A stretch of DNA of 64,000 bases from NCBI GenBank assembly GCA_002336975.1, contig DDFA01000016.1, positions 8,897-72,896 on the forward strand. Reading direction: 5' to 3'. Both the position numbers and the translations under genes were made by a program. The DNA comes from Phyllobacteriaceae bacterium UBA1940. GTDB taxonomy: Bacteria > Pseudomonadota > Alphaproteobacteria > Rhizobiales > Rhizobiaceae. Numbering within the stretch: position 1 is the first letter of the stretch; every line of letters starts with the position of its first letter. This document shows positions 9,191 through 18,373 of this stretch, one piece after another. Under the pieces are notes generated by a model that saw only the letters and a program-made list of their open reading frames with translations, had not been told where the DNA came from and ran no database searches.

Positions 9191-9661
9191 TTATTCGATG
9201 ACGATCAGCGGTTCGCCATATTCGACCGGGCTTGCATCCGAGACGAGGATTTCGGTGACCTTGCCCGAGCGCGGCGCCGGGATCTGGTTCATCGTCTTCA
9301 TGGCTTCGATGATGAGGATGGTCTGGCCTTCCTTGACGGTCGAGCCGACCTCGATGAAGGGGCGGGCGCCCGGAGCGGGCGAGAGGTAGGCGGTGCCCAC
9401 CATCGGCGCCGTCACGGCGTTCTTGTTGCTGCGGGCGTCGGCCGGCGCTGCGGCGACGGCGGCCGTGGCGGCGACTGCGGCCGGTGCGGCGAAGGCCGGG
9501 GCTGCGATCGGCGCCTGGACATATTGCGGGGTGCCGGCGCGCGAGACGCGGATGCGCAGGTCGTCCTGCTCCACTTCGATCTCGGTCAGGTCCGTCTCGT
9601 TGAGGATGTTGGCGAGATCGCGGATCAGAGCCTGATCGATGCCGTGTTTCTTGTCAGCCAT
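9191..9661 (-). CDS. accB: Acetyl-CoA carboxylase biotin carboxyl carrier protein
   Basis: A 156-residue biotin carrier. The C-terminal biotinyl domain has the biotin site EAMKTMNQI with Lys122, and the thumb region [16 protein letters not shown]. An Ala/Pro-rich flexible linker (residues about 52-76) joins it to the N-terminal part. I used the ATG at 9661 (MADKKHGID), the usual rhizobial start, not the one at 9724, which would overlap aroQ. It forms an operon with accC downstream and aroQ just upstream. Confidence 0.97.
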   Translation of the reverse strand: MADKKHGIDQALIRDLANILNETDLTEIEVEQDDLRIRVSRAGTPQYVQAPIAAPAFAAPAAVAATAAVAAAPADARSNKNAVTAPMVGTAYLSPAPGARPFIEVGSTVKEGQTILIIEAMKTMNQIPAPRSGKVTEILVSDASPVEYGEPLIVIE

Positions 9662-9683
9662 GGAAATGAGCCTCTGGTTCTTT

Positions 9684-10121
9684 TTATTTCGTGATGGACG
9701 AGAGCGCATGCAGCGCAAGGACATAGCTATGCGCGCCGAAGCCGCAGATGACGCCCTTTACGGCGGGCGCGATCATCGACTTGTGGCGGAATTCCTCGCG
9801 GGCATGCACGTTGGAAAGGTGCAGTTCGACCACCGGGATCTTCACGGCGCGGATGGCGTCGTGCAGCGCGATCGAAGTGTGGGTATAGGCACCGGCGTTG
9901 ATGGCGATGCCGGCAGCGGTGTCGCCGGCCTCATGGATCCAGTCGACCAGATCGCCTTCGTGGTTGGACTGGCGGAACTCCACGGCATAGCCCAGCTTCT
10001 CGCCCTCGGCCTTGCAGAGCGCGTCGATATCGGCGAGCGTCTGGCCGCCATAGATACCGGGCTCGCGTTTGCCGAGTGCGTTGAGGTTGGGGCCGTTGAG
10101 CACGAAAAGGGTTGAAGCCAT
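9684..10121 (-). CDS. aroQ: Type II 3-dehydroquinate dehydratase
   Basis: A 145-residue type II dehydroquinase. It removes water from 3-dehydroquinate in the shikimate pathway through an enolate intermediate. Signatures are the start [20 protein letters not shown] with catalytic Tyr24, [30 protein letters not shown], and the [14 protein letters not shown] base region. The ATG at 10121 removes nine extra residues found with the upstream ATG. The stop is 22 bases from the accB start, which fits the common aroQ-accB-accC operon. Confidence 0.97.
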   Translation of the reverse strand: MASTLFVLNGPNLNALGKREPGIYGGQTLADIDALCKAEGEKLGYAVEFRQSNHEGDLVDWIHEAGDTAAGIAINAGAYTHTSIALHDAIRAVKIPVVELHLSNVHAREEFRHKSMIAPAVKGVICGFGAHSYVLALHALSSITK

Positions 10122-10177
10122 TCGCAATTCCGCATGCTGGATAGACAATTACCTATAGACCGGCGGTTTCCACAGGG

Positions 10178-10200
10178 AAAGCCCCAAGGCGCGGGGCTTT
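10178..10200 (-). terminator. Hairpin between dsbA-like gene and aroQ
   Basis: An 8-bp perfect stem, AAAGCCCC (10178-10185) with GGGGCTTT (10193-10200), and a 7-base loop. It lies after the dsbA-like gene when read leftward. There is no long U tract beyond the stem, so termination may be partial. Confidence 0.4.
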
Positions 10201-10266
10201 GCCGGTCTGAAGGGCGTGTCCACAAGCCAAAGGCTCAACACGGGGAGCGTGGCGAGAAGATGGCGG

Positions 10267-11028
10267 TTACGAGCAGGTCGCCTTGCCGCAGGCGCGGACA
10301 TTGGCGATCTTTTCCTTGAGTTCGTCCACGCCGACGGCGCCGAAGACCATTTCCTGGCCGAGCACATAGGAGGGCGTGCCGGTGATGCCGAGGTCGTTCG
10401 CCAGCGAATAGGCCTGGCGCACCGCATCGTCATGCGGCTTTTCCGCCATCGTCTTGCGGATATCGGCTTCCGCAACACCCATGCTGGCGGCAAGCGCGAT
10501 GGCGCTCTCATCCGTCGCGCGGCCTTCGCCGCCGAGCAATGCACGGTGGAATTCGCCGTATTTCTCCGGTGCGAGGTCGCGGAAGGCGGCGCTGACCTTG
10601 TGGGCAGCCAGCGAATCGGGGCCGAGGATCGGCAGTTCCTTCAGGACGAAGCGGATATTCTTGTCCTCCTTCAGGATCTCGTCCATGTCGGAGAGGGCGC
10701 GCTTGCAGTAGCCGCAATTGTAGTCGAAGAACTCAACGATGGTGACGTCGCCCTTCGGGTTGCCGAGCGCGATGTCGTAGGGCGAGGAGAAGATCGCCTT
10801 CTCGTTGTCGGTGATCGCGGACTGGGCCTTGGCCTGCTGCTGCTCTTCCTGCTTCTTCTGCAGGGCGTCCTGCACGTCGACCAGGATTTCCGGGTTGGCG
10901 ACAAGGTATTCCTTGATGAACTCGCCGATCTCCTTCTTCTGCGCATCGTCGAGGGCGAGAGCGGGAAGGGGGGCTGCGGCCGCGATGATGAGCGCGACGG
11001 TGGCCGCAAGCTTGGTCTTGAATGTCAT
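10267..11028 (-). CDS. DsbA family periplasmic thiol-disulfide protein
   Basis: A 253-residue exported thioredoxin-fold protein. The signal peptide is MTFKTKLAATVALIIAAAAP with a cleavage site near ALA-LDD. A coiled, Gln/Lys-rich segment (residues about 50-70) precedes the DsbA-like domain, whose active site is FFDYNCGYCKR (Cys105, Cys108). The conserved cis-Pro loop is seen as GITGTPSYVLG. The arrangement matches the ScsC/BdbD-like proteins widespread in Rhizobiales, and whether it is an oxidase or isomerase cannot be decided. The ATG at 11028 puts the signal peptide at the N-terminus. Confidence 0.92.
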   Translation of the reverse strand: MTFKTKLAATVALIIAAAAPLPALALDDAQKKEIGEFIKEYLVANPEILVDVQDALQKKQEEQQQAKAQSAITDNEKAIFSSPYDIALGNPKGDVTIVEFFDYNCGYCKRALSDMDEILKEDKNIRFVLKELPILGPDSLAAHKVSAAFRDLAPEKYGEFHRALLGGEGRATDESAIALAASMGVAEADIRKTMAEKPHDDAVRQAYSLANDLGITGTPSYVLGQEMVFGAVGVDELKEKIANVRACGKATCS

Positions 11029-11234
11029 GTCTGTCCTGTCCTCGTCCGTGATGCGCCGGAGAAGTGCCACCGGCGGCACCCGCGCGTCAATGTGCGCGGA
11101 ACGCTTTCAACGACCTTATGGCCGGGCGCGCGCAAACGATAGGGCAAAAGCGGCGGATTTTCGGCCCTCGCGGGATTGTGAATGCTGGCGTCTTGCGGCA
11201 GGAAGGCGCATCTCGTGAACCGGAAGGCAAGCCC

Positions 11235-12374
11235 ATGAAACTCTCCCGCCGCGGCGCCGTCGAACCCTTTCATGCCATGGATGTGCTGGCCGAGGCGACG
11301 AAGCGCCGCGCGAGCGGTCGCCCGGTGATCTCGATGGCGGTCGGCCAGCCCGTCCATCCCGCGCCGGAAGCGGCCCGCGACGCCGCCCGCCGGGCGCTGG
11401 AGATCGGCCGCATCGGCTATACGGATGCGCTCGGCCTTCTGTCGCTGCGCACCGCCATTTCGGACTTCTACAAGAGCCGCCATGGCGTTTCTGTCGATCC
11501 CGGCCGCATTGCCATCACGACAGGGTCTTCTGCCGGCTTCAATCTTGCCTTCCTCGCCCTGTTCGATGCCGGCGACCGTGTCGCCATCGCGCGCCCGGGA
11601 TACCCGGCCTACCGTAACATCCTCGCCGCGCTCGGTATCGAGACGGTGGAAATCGAGGTGAGCGCGGAAAACGGCTTCACTCTCAAGCCGGAAGCACTGG
11701 CGGCCGCAGGCCGTATCGATGGCGTGCTGCTCGCCAGCCCGGCCAATCCGACCGGCACCGTGACGGGCAGGGCCAATCTCGCCGCGCTCTCCGCCTATTG
11801 CCGGGAGAACGGCATCGCCTTCATCTCGGACGAAATCTACCACGGCCTCACCTTCGTCGGGGAAGAAGCGACGGCGCTGGAATTCGGCGAGGAGGCGGTG
11901 ATCATCAACTCCTTCTCGAAATATTATTGCATGACGGGCTGGCGCATCGGCTGGATGGTGCTGCCGGAAAAGCTGGTGCGCCCGGTCGAGCGCATTGCGC
12001 AGAGCCTCTACATTTCCGCCCCGGAACTCTCGCAGATCGCCGCTGAGGCAGCTCTTGGAGCCGAGGCGGAGCTGAACGTCTATCGCGACGCCTATCGCGT
12101 GAACCGCGATTTCCTCGTCAAGCGGCTGCCCGAACTCGGCTTCTCCATCGCCTCGCCGATGGACGGCGCCTTTTATGCCTATGTGGATGTCCGGCGCTTC
12201 ACCAATGACAGCATGGCCTTCGCACGCCGCATGCTGGCCGAGACCGACGTCGCCGCGACGCCCGGCATCGACTTCGACCCGCTGGACGGCCATCACACGA
12301 TGCGCTTCTCCTATGCCGGCTCCTTCGAGGAGATGAGCGAGGCGGTGGACCGCCTCGCACGCTGGCTGGCCTGA
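11235..12374 (+). CDS. Pyridoxal-phosphate-dependent aminotransferase, class I/II
   Basis: A 379-residue fold-type I aminotransferase. The cofactor lysine is in NSFSKYYCMTGWRIGW (Lys229). Other motifs are SPANPTGTVTG, FISDEIYHGLTF and the C-terminal MRFSYAG with the substrate-binding Arg. The substrate is not clear; family members act on aspartate, aromatic or other amino acids. GGAAGG about 9 bases before the ATG at 11235 supports this start. It is divergent from the dsbA-like gene. Confidence 0.92.
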   Translation: MKLSRRGAVEPFHAMDVLAEATKRRASGRPVISMAVGQPVHPAPEAARDAARRALEIGRIGYTDALGLLSLRTAISDFYKSRHGVSVDPGRIAITTGSSAGFNLAFLALFDAGDRVAIARPGYPAYRNILAALGIETVEIEVSAENGFTLKPEALAAAGRIDGVLLASPANPTGTVTGRANLAALSAYCRENGIAFISDEIYHGLTFVGEEATALEFGEEAVIINSFSKYYCMTGWRIGWMVLPEKLVRPVERIAQSLYISAPELSQIAAEAALGAEAELNVYRDAYRVNRDFLVKRLPELGFSIASPMDGAFYAYVDVRRFTNDSMAFARRMLAETDVAATPGIDFDPLDGHHTMRFSYAGSFEEMSEAVDRLARWLA

Positions 12375-12384
12375 TATCGGAAAG

Positions 12385-12423
12385 CGATTCCGCTTCAGTC
12401 ACTTGTGACGGCAGGCGGAATCG
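12385..12423. terminator. Hairpin between convergent aminotransferase and SDR genes
   Basis: A 9-bp perfect stem CGATTCCGC / GCGGAATCG (12385-12393 with 12415-12423) whose loop holds a second small palindrome, GTCACTTGTGAC. It sits between the stops of two converging genes, so it probably ends transcription from both sides, though it lacks a clear U tract. Confidence 0.45.
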
Positions 12424-12449
12424 ATCTCTCAGGCCTCTGAATCACTTTC

Positions 12450-13214
12450 TCAGACGCGGTTGATCGAAACGCCGCCATCCACGAGCATCGCCGTGCCGGT
12501 CATGAAGCTGGAGGCCGGCGAGCTGAGAAAGAGGGCGGCCTCAGCGATTTCCTCCGGCGCGGCGATACGCTTGAAGGCATTGAGGCCGGCGACGAACTGC
12601 AGAGCCTCGGGCGTATTGGCGACATCGCGCCCCATCGGCGTATCCGTCGCACCGGGCAGCAGCGCGTTCACGCGAATCCCTCTCGGCCCATATTCGGATG
12701 CCAGCACCTGAACCAGACCGACGAGGCCGGATTTCGATGCGGCATAGGCCGCAAGGCCCGGAAAGCCCGCCGTATAGCCGACGAAGGTCGAGGTGAACAC
12801 GATGCTGCCGCCACCGCGCGCCTCCATGGCCGGGAGCTGGTATTTGGCCGCAAGGAAGCCGCTTGTCAGGTTGACGGCGAGCACTTCCTGCCATTCCGCC
12901 ATGGAAAGGGCGGGCAGGGCGCCGACCGGCCCCGTCGTGCCGGCATTGTTGAAGGCGATGTCGAGGCCGCCGAACTCCGTTTGCGCGGCATCGACCAGCG
13001 CCCGGTGATGCGCTTCCTCGCTGACATCGCCGGGAACGGTCACGACCGCACCGCCAGCTGCGCGGATTTCTTCGGCAACCGCTTCCAGTCTTTCGTGTCC
13101 GCGTGCCGAAAGCACGACTTTCGCGCCCTGCCGGGCGAACAGCAGCGCAGCCGCGCGGCCGATGCCGGAGCTTGCGCCGGTGATGATGGCGACCTTGTCG
13201 TCGAGACGTGTCAT
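12450..13214 (-). CDS. SDR family oxidoreductase
   Basis: A 254-residue short-chain dehydrogenase/reductase. The NAD(P) motif is TGASSGIGRAAALLFA, the structural NNAG motif is present, and the catalytic Ser and Tyr/Lys are in FTSTFVGYTAG and AAYAASKSGL. The dimerisation end LVDGGVS is normal. The substrate is unknown. AGGAG shortly before the ATG at 13214 supports this start, not the one at 13289. Confidence 0.93.
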   Translation of the reverse strand: MTRLDDKVAIITGASSGIGRAAALLFARQGAKVVLSARGHERLEAVAEEIRAAGGAVVTVPGDVSEEAHHRALVDAAQTEFGGLDIAFNNAGTTGPVGALPALSMAEWQEVLAVNLTSGFLAAKYQLPAMEARGGGSIVFTSTFVGYTAGFPGLAAYAASKSGLVGLVQVLASEYGPRGIRVNALLPGATDTPMGRDVANTPEALQFVAGLNAFKRIAAPEEIAEAALFLSSPASSFMTGTAMLVDGGVSINRV

Positions 13215-13290
13215 GGGGGAACTCCTCTTGGTTCTGACGACAGCGGTGTCGCAGAAGGAGAGAGGCGCAACCACCCGATTCCCGCGCATG

Positions 13291-13318
13291 AAAAAAGGCC
13301 CGGTAAAAACCGGGCCTT
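13291..13318 (-). terminator. Rho-independent terminator of rne
   Basis: Read leftward from the rne stop, a 10-bp stem AAGGCCCGGT / ACCGGGCCTT (13295-13304 with 13309-13318) with an AAAA-complement loop is followed by a run of six U residues. This is a strong intrinsic terminator. Confidence 0.85.
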
Positions 13319-13344
13319 CCTGATTTCATAATATAAGCAGCGTC

Positions 13345-14967
13345 TTAGAAGAAGCCGCGGCGCTGCCACCAGCCGCCCTTCTTGGGCTTCTCCGGCTCGT
13401 CGTCCGCTGCCGCTTCCTTGGTCGTCGTGGACTTCACGACGGGCTCGGAGGCGATCTTCGAAAGGTCGCGATTGGCGCGCACGGGCTTGGCCGGCTCTTC
13501 GAGATCGGCGGATGCCTGCTCGACTTCCGGTTCGGCGGGCGTTGCAGCCTCTTCCACGGCGGCCGGAGCGGGCTGCGCTTCGACTTCGCTGCGGGCAGCT
13601 TCATCGGTCACGGCTTCCTCTGCCGCCTTGGCGCGGCTGCGGCGTGCACGCTTCGGCTTTGCGGGTGCTTCCTCGGCTACGGCTTCAACCGGGGCTTCCT
13701 CTGCGGCGACAGCCACTTCGGCCACGGTCACTTCGATGGCTTCTACCGCTTCGGCATCGCCATCTTCATCTTCCGCGTCATCGGACCCTTCGGCGCCGGC
13801 TTCGACCGAGCCATCCTCGGGACGGTTACGGCGGCCGCCACGCTTGCCGCGACGGCGGCGCTTGCGGCGGTCACCGGCCTCGTCCGCCGTTTCGGCGTCG
13901 GCCTTCGTGGTTTCCTGCGCCTCGTCGTCACCATCGGCATCGTCTTCGTCGAGAGCGTCCTCGTCACCAGCCTGTTCGCCGCCGAAGGACGCGGTATCAG
14001 CGCCCTCGCCATTCTCGCGGCCACGACCGCGACGGCGGCGACGGCGCTTGCGCTTGTTGCGGCCGTTTTCGTCGGAGGAAGGCTGCGACTGGGCTGCGCC
14101 TGTGCGGCGGCAGCCGGACGGGCTGCTTCTTCCTCTTCCTCGTCGATCTCTTCCTCGATCACGACGTCGTCGTCTTCCGGTTCCGGCTCGAAGTGCAGGA
14201 TCTGCTCGATCTTGACCGGATTCTCGACGGCCTCGCCACGGTCGATGGCGAAAGTGCTGCGCGCCGACATGGGCATCGGCCTCGATGATGATGGCGACGC
14301 CGAAGCGGCCTTCATAATCGATGATCGTGCCGCGCTTGTGGTTCAGCAGGTAGAGCGCGATGTCAGGCGTGGTGCGGACGGTGATGTTATGCGTCGTGTT
14401 CTTGAGGAGATACTCCTCGATGCCGCGCAGGACATGCAGCGCGACCGACGACTGCGAGCGGACATGGCCCGTGCCGTTGCAATGCGGGCAGGTCTGCATC
14501 GTCGATTCGAGAACCGAGGCGCGGATGCGCTGGCGCGACATTTCGAGCAGGCCGAAATGCGAGATGCGGCCGACCTGGATGCGCGCGCGGTCGTTCTTGA
14601 GATGGTCCTTCAGACGCTTCTCGACGGCCCGGTTGTTGCGCTTCTCCTCCATGTCGATGAAGTCGATGACGACGAGGCCGGCAAGGTCGCGCAGGCGAAG
14701 CTGGCGCGCCACTTCTTCCGCCGCCTCCAGGTTCGTCTGCAGCGCGGTCTCCTCGATGGAGTGTTCGCGCGTCGAGCGGCCGGAGTTGACGTCGATCGAG
14801 ACGAGCGCCTCGGTCTGGTTGATGATGATGTAGCCGCCGGACTTCAGCGTCACCTGCGGCTGGAGCATGCGGTCGAGCTGGGCTTCGATACCCGAACGCG
14901 AGAAGATCGGATGCACGTCGCGGTAAGGCTGAACGACCTTCGCATGGCTCGGCATCAGCATCTTCAT
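13345..14967 (-). CDS. rne: Ribonuclease E, catalytic middle and C-terminal part (frameshifted as read)
   Basis: This continues rne after a frame change near 15091. It holds the DNase I-like and zinc-link regions (VSIDVNSGRSTREHS, the CPHCNGTGH zinc link) and the long Arg- and acid-rich degradosome scaffold ending in GGWWQRRGFF. Homology starts above the ATG at 14967, with sense sequence (LVYEEGSLIKRSIRDLYNK) up to about 15090, so 14967 is not a real start. Between about 14265 and 14090 the homologous reading (AIDRGEAVENPVKIEQILHF) is in another frame: one extra T seems present at CACTTTCGCC and one C missing near CAGCCCAGTCGC, so the frame is lost and regained. Confidence 0.8.
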   Translation of the reverse strand: MKMLMPSHAKVVQPYRDVHPIFSRSGIEAQLDRMLQPQVTLKSGGYIIINQTEALVSIDVNSGRSTREHSIEETALQTNLEAAEEVARQLRLRDLAGLVVIDFIDMEEKRNNRAVEKRLKDHLKNDRARIQVGRISHFGLLEMSRQRIRASVLESTMQTCPHCNGTGHVRSQSSVALHVLRGIEEYLLKNTTHNITVRTTPDIALYLLNHKRGTIIDYEGRFGVAIIIEADAHVGAQHFRHRPWRGRRESGQDRADPALRAGTGRRRRRDRGRDRRGRGRSSPSGCRRTGAAQSQPSSDENGRNKRKRRRRRRGRGRENGEGADTASFGGEQAGDEDALDEDDADGDDEAQETTKADAETADEAGDRRKRRRRGKRGGRRNRPEDGSVEAGAEGSDDAEDEDGDAEAVEAIEVTVAEVAVAAEEAPVEAVAEEAPAKPKRARRSRAKAAEEAVTDEAARSEVEAQPAPAAVEEAATPAEPEVEQASADLEEPAKPVRANRDLSKIASEPVVKSTTTKEAAADDEPEKPKKGGWWQRRGFF

Positions 14968-15070
14968 GAAGGCTTTCGCTTCGCGGTAGCCTTCCTCGCC
15001 GGCAACGACGATCTCGCTGATGTCCTTGTTGTAGAGGTCGCGGATCGAGCGCTTGATGAGCGAGCCTTCC

Positions 15071-16222
15071 TCATAGACGAGGCAGGGGGCTGTGGATGGC
15101 GAGCGTCAGCGTGCGGACGTTCTCCCAGAGGCGCATCAGATATTCGAAGTCGCGCTTGACCTCGACGCGCGTGCGGTTCGCGCCGGCGGTGCGAAGGATC
15201 ACGCCCATGCCCTGCGGAACCTCGAGGTCGCGGGCGATTTCCTTCAGGCGCTTGCGGTCCTGCAGGTTGGTGATCTTGCGGGAAATACCGCCGCCGCGCG
15301 CCGTGTTCGGCATCAGGACGGAGTAGCGGCCGGCGAGCGACAGGTACGTGGTCAGCGCCGCGCCCTTGTTGCCGCGCTCTTCCTTGGCGACCTGCACGAG
15401 CAGGATCTGGCGGCGCTTGATGACTTCCTGGATGCGGTACTGCTTGCGCGGCTTGCGCTGCACGCGATCCGGAACCTCTTCCATGGCGTCTTCGGCGCCG
15501 ACGGATTCGATGACTTCCTTCTCTTCGCCGTTGTGATCGTCGTCATCGTCGTCGTCATCGCGGCGGCGACGGCCGCGCGAACGTTCGGCGGGCTCGGAGA
15601 TTTCGTCGGTGTCGACGGCCATGGCCATCGCGCCGCCGGGCGTCTCGTCGTCGCTGCCCTCGGAAGGGGCGGCGGCTTCTTCGGCGGCCGGGGCTTCTTC
15701 CTCGGTCTTCGCCTTGGCCTTGCGGGTGCGGCGCGGCTTCTTCGGCTTTTCGGCCGGAGCCTCTTCGGCGGCAAGGTCTGCGGTGGCTGCAACGACGTCC
15801 GGCTCGGCCGGAGCCTCGGCAACGGTTTCCTCGACGGCGGCGACGGCTTCAATCTCGACGTCGGCCGGCGCTTCGCTCTCGTCGGAAGCGCGGGTGCCTG
15901 TTTCGATCGGCTCGATGTCGTCGTCGCGGCGATGCTCTTCGGCCTCGGCCTTCAGGAGCGCCTGACGGTCGGCGAGGGGGATCTGGTAGTAATCCGGATG
16001 GATTTCGGCGAAGGCCAGGAAGCCGTGGCGGTTGCCGCCGTAATCGACGAAGGCCGCCTGGAGCGACGGTTCGACGCGTGTGACCTTGGCAAGGTAGATA
16101 TTGCCGCGAATCTGCTTCTTGTGTTCGGATTCGAAGTCGAATTCTTCTATGCGGTTCCCGCGTACGACGACAACCCGCGTCTCTTCAGCGTGAGACGCAT
16201 CGATAAGCATTTTCTCTGCCAT
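15071..16222 (-). CDS. rne: Ribonuclease E, N-terminal part (frameshifted as read)
   Basis: N-terminus of RNase E, the endonuclease that organises the RNA degradosome. The start MAEKMLIDASHAEETRV has a GAGGAG Shine-Dalgarno 9 bases upstream. The S1 domain (NIYLAKVTRVEPSLQAAFVD) is split by a long Ala/Glu/Lys-rich insertion (residues about 70-230, including a run of Asp), which is typical of alphaproteobacterial RNase E. The frame ends early after LMRLWENVRTLTLA, where one extra A (GCC-A-TCC) shifts it; removing that base restores the expected STAPCLVYEEGS. RNase E is normally essential, so a sequencing or assembly error is more likely than gene loss. Confidence 0.85.
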   Translation of the reverse strand: MAEKMLIDASHAEETRVVVVRGNRIEEFDFESEHKKQIRGNIYLAKVTRVEPSLQAAFVDYGGNRHGFLAFAEIHPDYYQIPLADRQALLKAEAEEHRRDDDIEPIETGTRASDESEAPADVEIEAVAAVEETVAEAPAEPDVVAATADLAAEEAPAEKPKKPRRTRKAKAKTEEEAPAAEEAAAPSEGSDDETPGGAMAMAVDTDEISEPAERSRGRRRRDDDDDDDDHNGEEKEVIESVGAEDAMEEVPDRVQRKPRKQYRIQEVIKRRQILLVQVAKEERGNKGAALTTYLSLAGRYSVLMPNTARGGGISRKITNLQDRKRLKEIARDLEVPQGMGVILRTAGANRTRVEVKRDFEYLMRLWENVRTLTLAIHSPLPRL

Positions 16223-16858
16223 TTAATTTGAGCTCCTCGGCGCAGCCGCAATCCTGGCGGCAAGCTGTTCCCTGAAAGGGATGAGCCGGGGGAGGAGAGG
16301 GATGCGCCGGATAAGTAAGTTCCCGTCAGGCCACGGTGAGGGGTAAGCGGACGAAGGGCGGTCGGTACGCGAGCGTCCCGGTGCCTGTTACCCTTCGATA
16401 GAATCCGCCGTGACAACATCAACGTCCAACGAGAATGCCAGTGCCATAGACCTATGACGGTCCGATGAAATTACCCTTTGGTAAGGGCGAGCGGTGGAAA
16501 TCCACCTTGACTGTTCCGGCCACCGCCGGTTTACGCGATCTAATCGGCCGGGAAAAAGCGGTGCGACGGCGGATGAAGGCCCGGTTCGGCGCCAAGATCC
16601 CGAAGGGGTGGCTGCCTGCTCTAAGCGATTCTATCCCGTCTATTCTTTTTCCCTGATTTTGCTTTTATGGCGGATATGTCACAATGGCAAGGGAAAAGCC
16701 AAAAGCGTCATAATCTTGATGGATTTGCCATGATCTGTGCGCCGGGTCCCCGGCATACGCGCCCGGCAAGCTTCGGTTAACCATATGGGGGCATCTATGG
16801 ACCTTGTCCAGCGCCGCATAGCGCGGTTTTCACGCGTTTGAACGGACTGCCAGTGGTG
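16223..16858. other. Long divergent intergenic region between rne and amiC
   Basis: About 640 bases without a convincing gene. It must hold the rne leader and promoter (leftward) and the amiC promoter (rightward). A possible leftward promoter is TTGATG with TATCGA near 16400-16425. Small inverted repeats such as GGTGGAAATCCACC (about 16493) and CCCTTTGGTAAGGG (about 16470) could form an rne leader structure; rne is autoregulated through its 5' UTR in enterobacteria. Short open frames here have no family features. Confidence 0.5.
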
Positions 16859-18097
16859 ATGCTAAGCCTTCTGACCAAGACCCTTTGTCGCCTTGTCGCG
16901 GGCGCGCTCGCCGCCGCCCTTTGTCTTGCGGTCGTGACGCCGGCCTTTGCCGTTTCTGCCGAGGCTGCGCCTCTGCTCGCCTTCTCCGCCCGTATCGCGG
17001 GTGATGATGCCCGCACGCGCGTCGTGATCGATTTCGATCGCAAGCCGGAGTTCAAGGTCCACTACGTCGCCAATCCCTACCGCGTTCTCATCGACCTGCC
17101 CGAGACCGATTTCGGCATCAAGGCGGAAGAGCTGGAGGCGCGCGGCATCTTTTCCGAGATCCGCTACGGCACCATGGCAGCCGGCCGCTCGCGCATCGTG
17201 CTGACCGCCTCTCGCCCCGTGGGCGTCGTTTTGGCCGAGGTGCAGGAAGAGCAGGGGGCGGCGAGCTATCGTCTCGTCATCGACGCGGCCATCGTTACCG
17301 GTGAGGCCTTCCAGGGGCAGATGGAAAAGCAGAGCTGGCAGGAAGCCGCGCCCGCGACGGGCGAGCAGGCGCCCGTTCTGCTGCCCGGCAGCCGCCCGGA
17401 CGGCCCCTTCGTCATCGCGGTCGACGCCGGCCACGGTGGCATCGACAACGGCGCGCGTGGGGGCGCGACCAAGACGGAAGAAAAGAACGTCACGCTCGCC
17501 TTCGCCAAAGAGCTTGCCGATGCGCTGAACAAGCTGCCCGACACGAAGGCCATTCTGACCCGCGACAAGGACGAGTTCCTGTCTCTCTCCCAGCGCGTGC
17601 AGCTTGCCCGCGCCGAGGGCGCCAACCTGTTGATCTCCATCCATGCCGATACGCTGAAGCAGAAGGATACGCGCGGCGCGACGGTCTACACCATTTCCGA
17701 CAAGGCTTCGGATAGCCTGGCCGCAAGTCTCGCCGAGCGGGAAAACCTCTCCGACCAGATCGCCGGCATCGCCTTCGTCGACGAACCCGCCGAGGTCGCC
17801 GATATCCTGCTCGACCTGACGCGCCGGGAAACGCAGGCCTTCTCCATCAATCTCGCCCAGAGCGTCGTCAGCACGTTCAAGGACGAGGTGCTGCTGATCA
17901 ACAATCCGCACCGCCATGCCGGTTTCCGCGTGCTGACCGCGCCGGATGTGCCCTCCATCCTGCTCGAGCTCGGCTTCATGTCGAACAAGGAGGACGAGCA
18001 GTTGCTGATCGACCCGGCCTGGCAGAAGAAGGTTGCCGGCCTCGTCGCCAAGGCCGTGGAAGAATACCGCACGACCGTTGTCGCCAACGGCGGTTAA
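16859..18097 (+). CDS. amiC: N-acetylmuramoyl-L-alanine amidase with AMIN domain
   Basis: A secreted zinc amidase of about 412 residues that cleaves the amide bond between MurNAc and the peptide stem, typically in daughter-cell separation. A signal peptide (LVAGALAAALCLAVVTPAFA) is followed by an AMIN targeting domain (residues about 45-145, RTRVVIDFDRKPEFKVHYV) and an Amidase_3 domain. Zinc and catalytic motifs are VDAGHGGIDNG, EEKNVTLAFA, LISIHADTL and ILLELGFMSNKED. The start is uncertain: TTG at 16838 and GTG at 16853 or 16856 are in frame, and no strong Shine-Dalgarno is seen. mrcA follows, a common pairing in Rhizobiaceae. Confidence 0.93.
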   Translation: MLSLLTKTLCRLVAGALAAALCLAVVTPAFAVSAEAAPLLAFSARIAGDDARTRVVIDFDRKPEFKVHYVANPYRVLIDLPETDFGIKAEELEARGIFSEIRYGTMAAGRSRIVLTASRPVGVVLAEVQEEQGAASYRLVIDAAIVTGEAFQGQMEKQSWQEAAPATGEQAPVLLPGSRPDGPFVIAVDAGHGGIDNGARGGATKTEEKNVTLAFAKELADALNKLPDTKAILTRDKDEFLSLSQRVQLARAEGANLLISIHADTLKQKDTRGATVYTISDKASDSLAASLAERENLSDQIAGIAFVDEPAEVADILLDLTRRETQAFSINLAQSVVSTFKDEVLLINNPHRHAGFRVLTAPDVPSILLELGFMSNKEDEQLLIDPAWQKKVAGLVAKAVEEYRTTVVANGG

Positions 18098-18373
18098 TCC
18101 TGTCCTGCGATGCTTGAAGCGCGCTAACGAAGAACATGCTAATACTGCTGTGCCGGAAAAGTGACATCGGCCGTCATTGTGCGATGGCGAAGCCATCGGG
18201 CATGCTGTAAGCCCTATTTTCCTCACATTCCGATCGCTAGACGGAAGCGGGAAACCGGGGACGACTCGTCTTCGACCGGAAGGGCGCAGCGGCTGGATCG
18301 GGCTGGTGCGGCATAGGCCGGGCAGCAGTTCTGCCCGATGAATTTATAAGCATAAGGCATCGGTAACTGGCTC

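Noticed and set aside
10178..10200. Riboswitch upstream of aroQ
   Set aside because: Only one simple hairpin is seen; no conserved riboswitch core could be recognised.
16465..16656. 63-residue frame in the rne-amiC gap
   Set aside because: No ribosome site, no family match and poor codon bias; more likely non-coding leader DNA.
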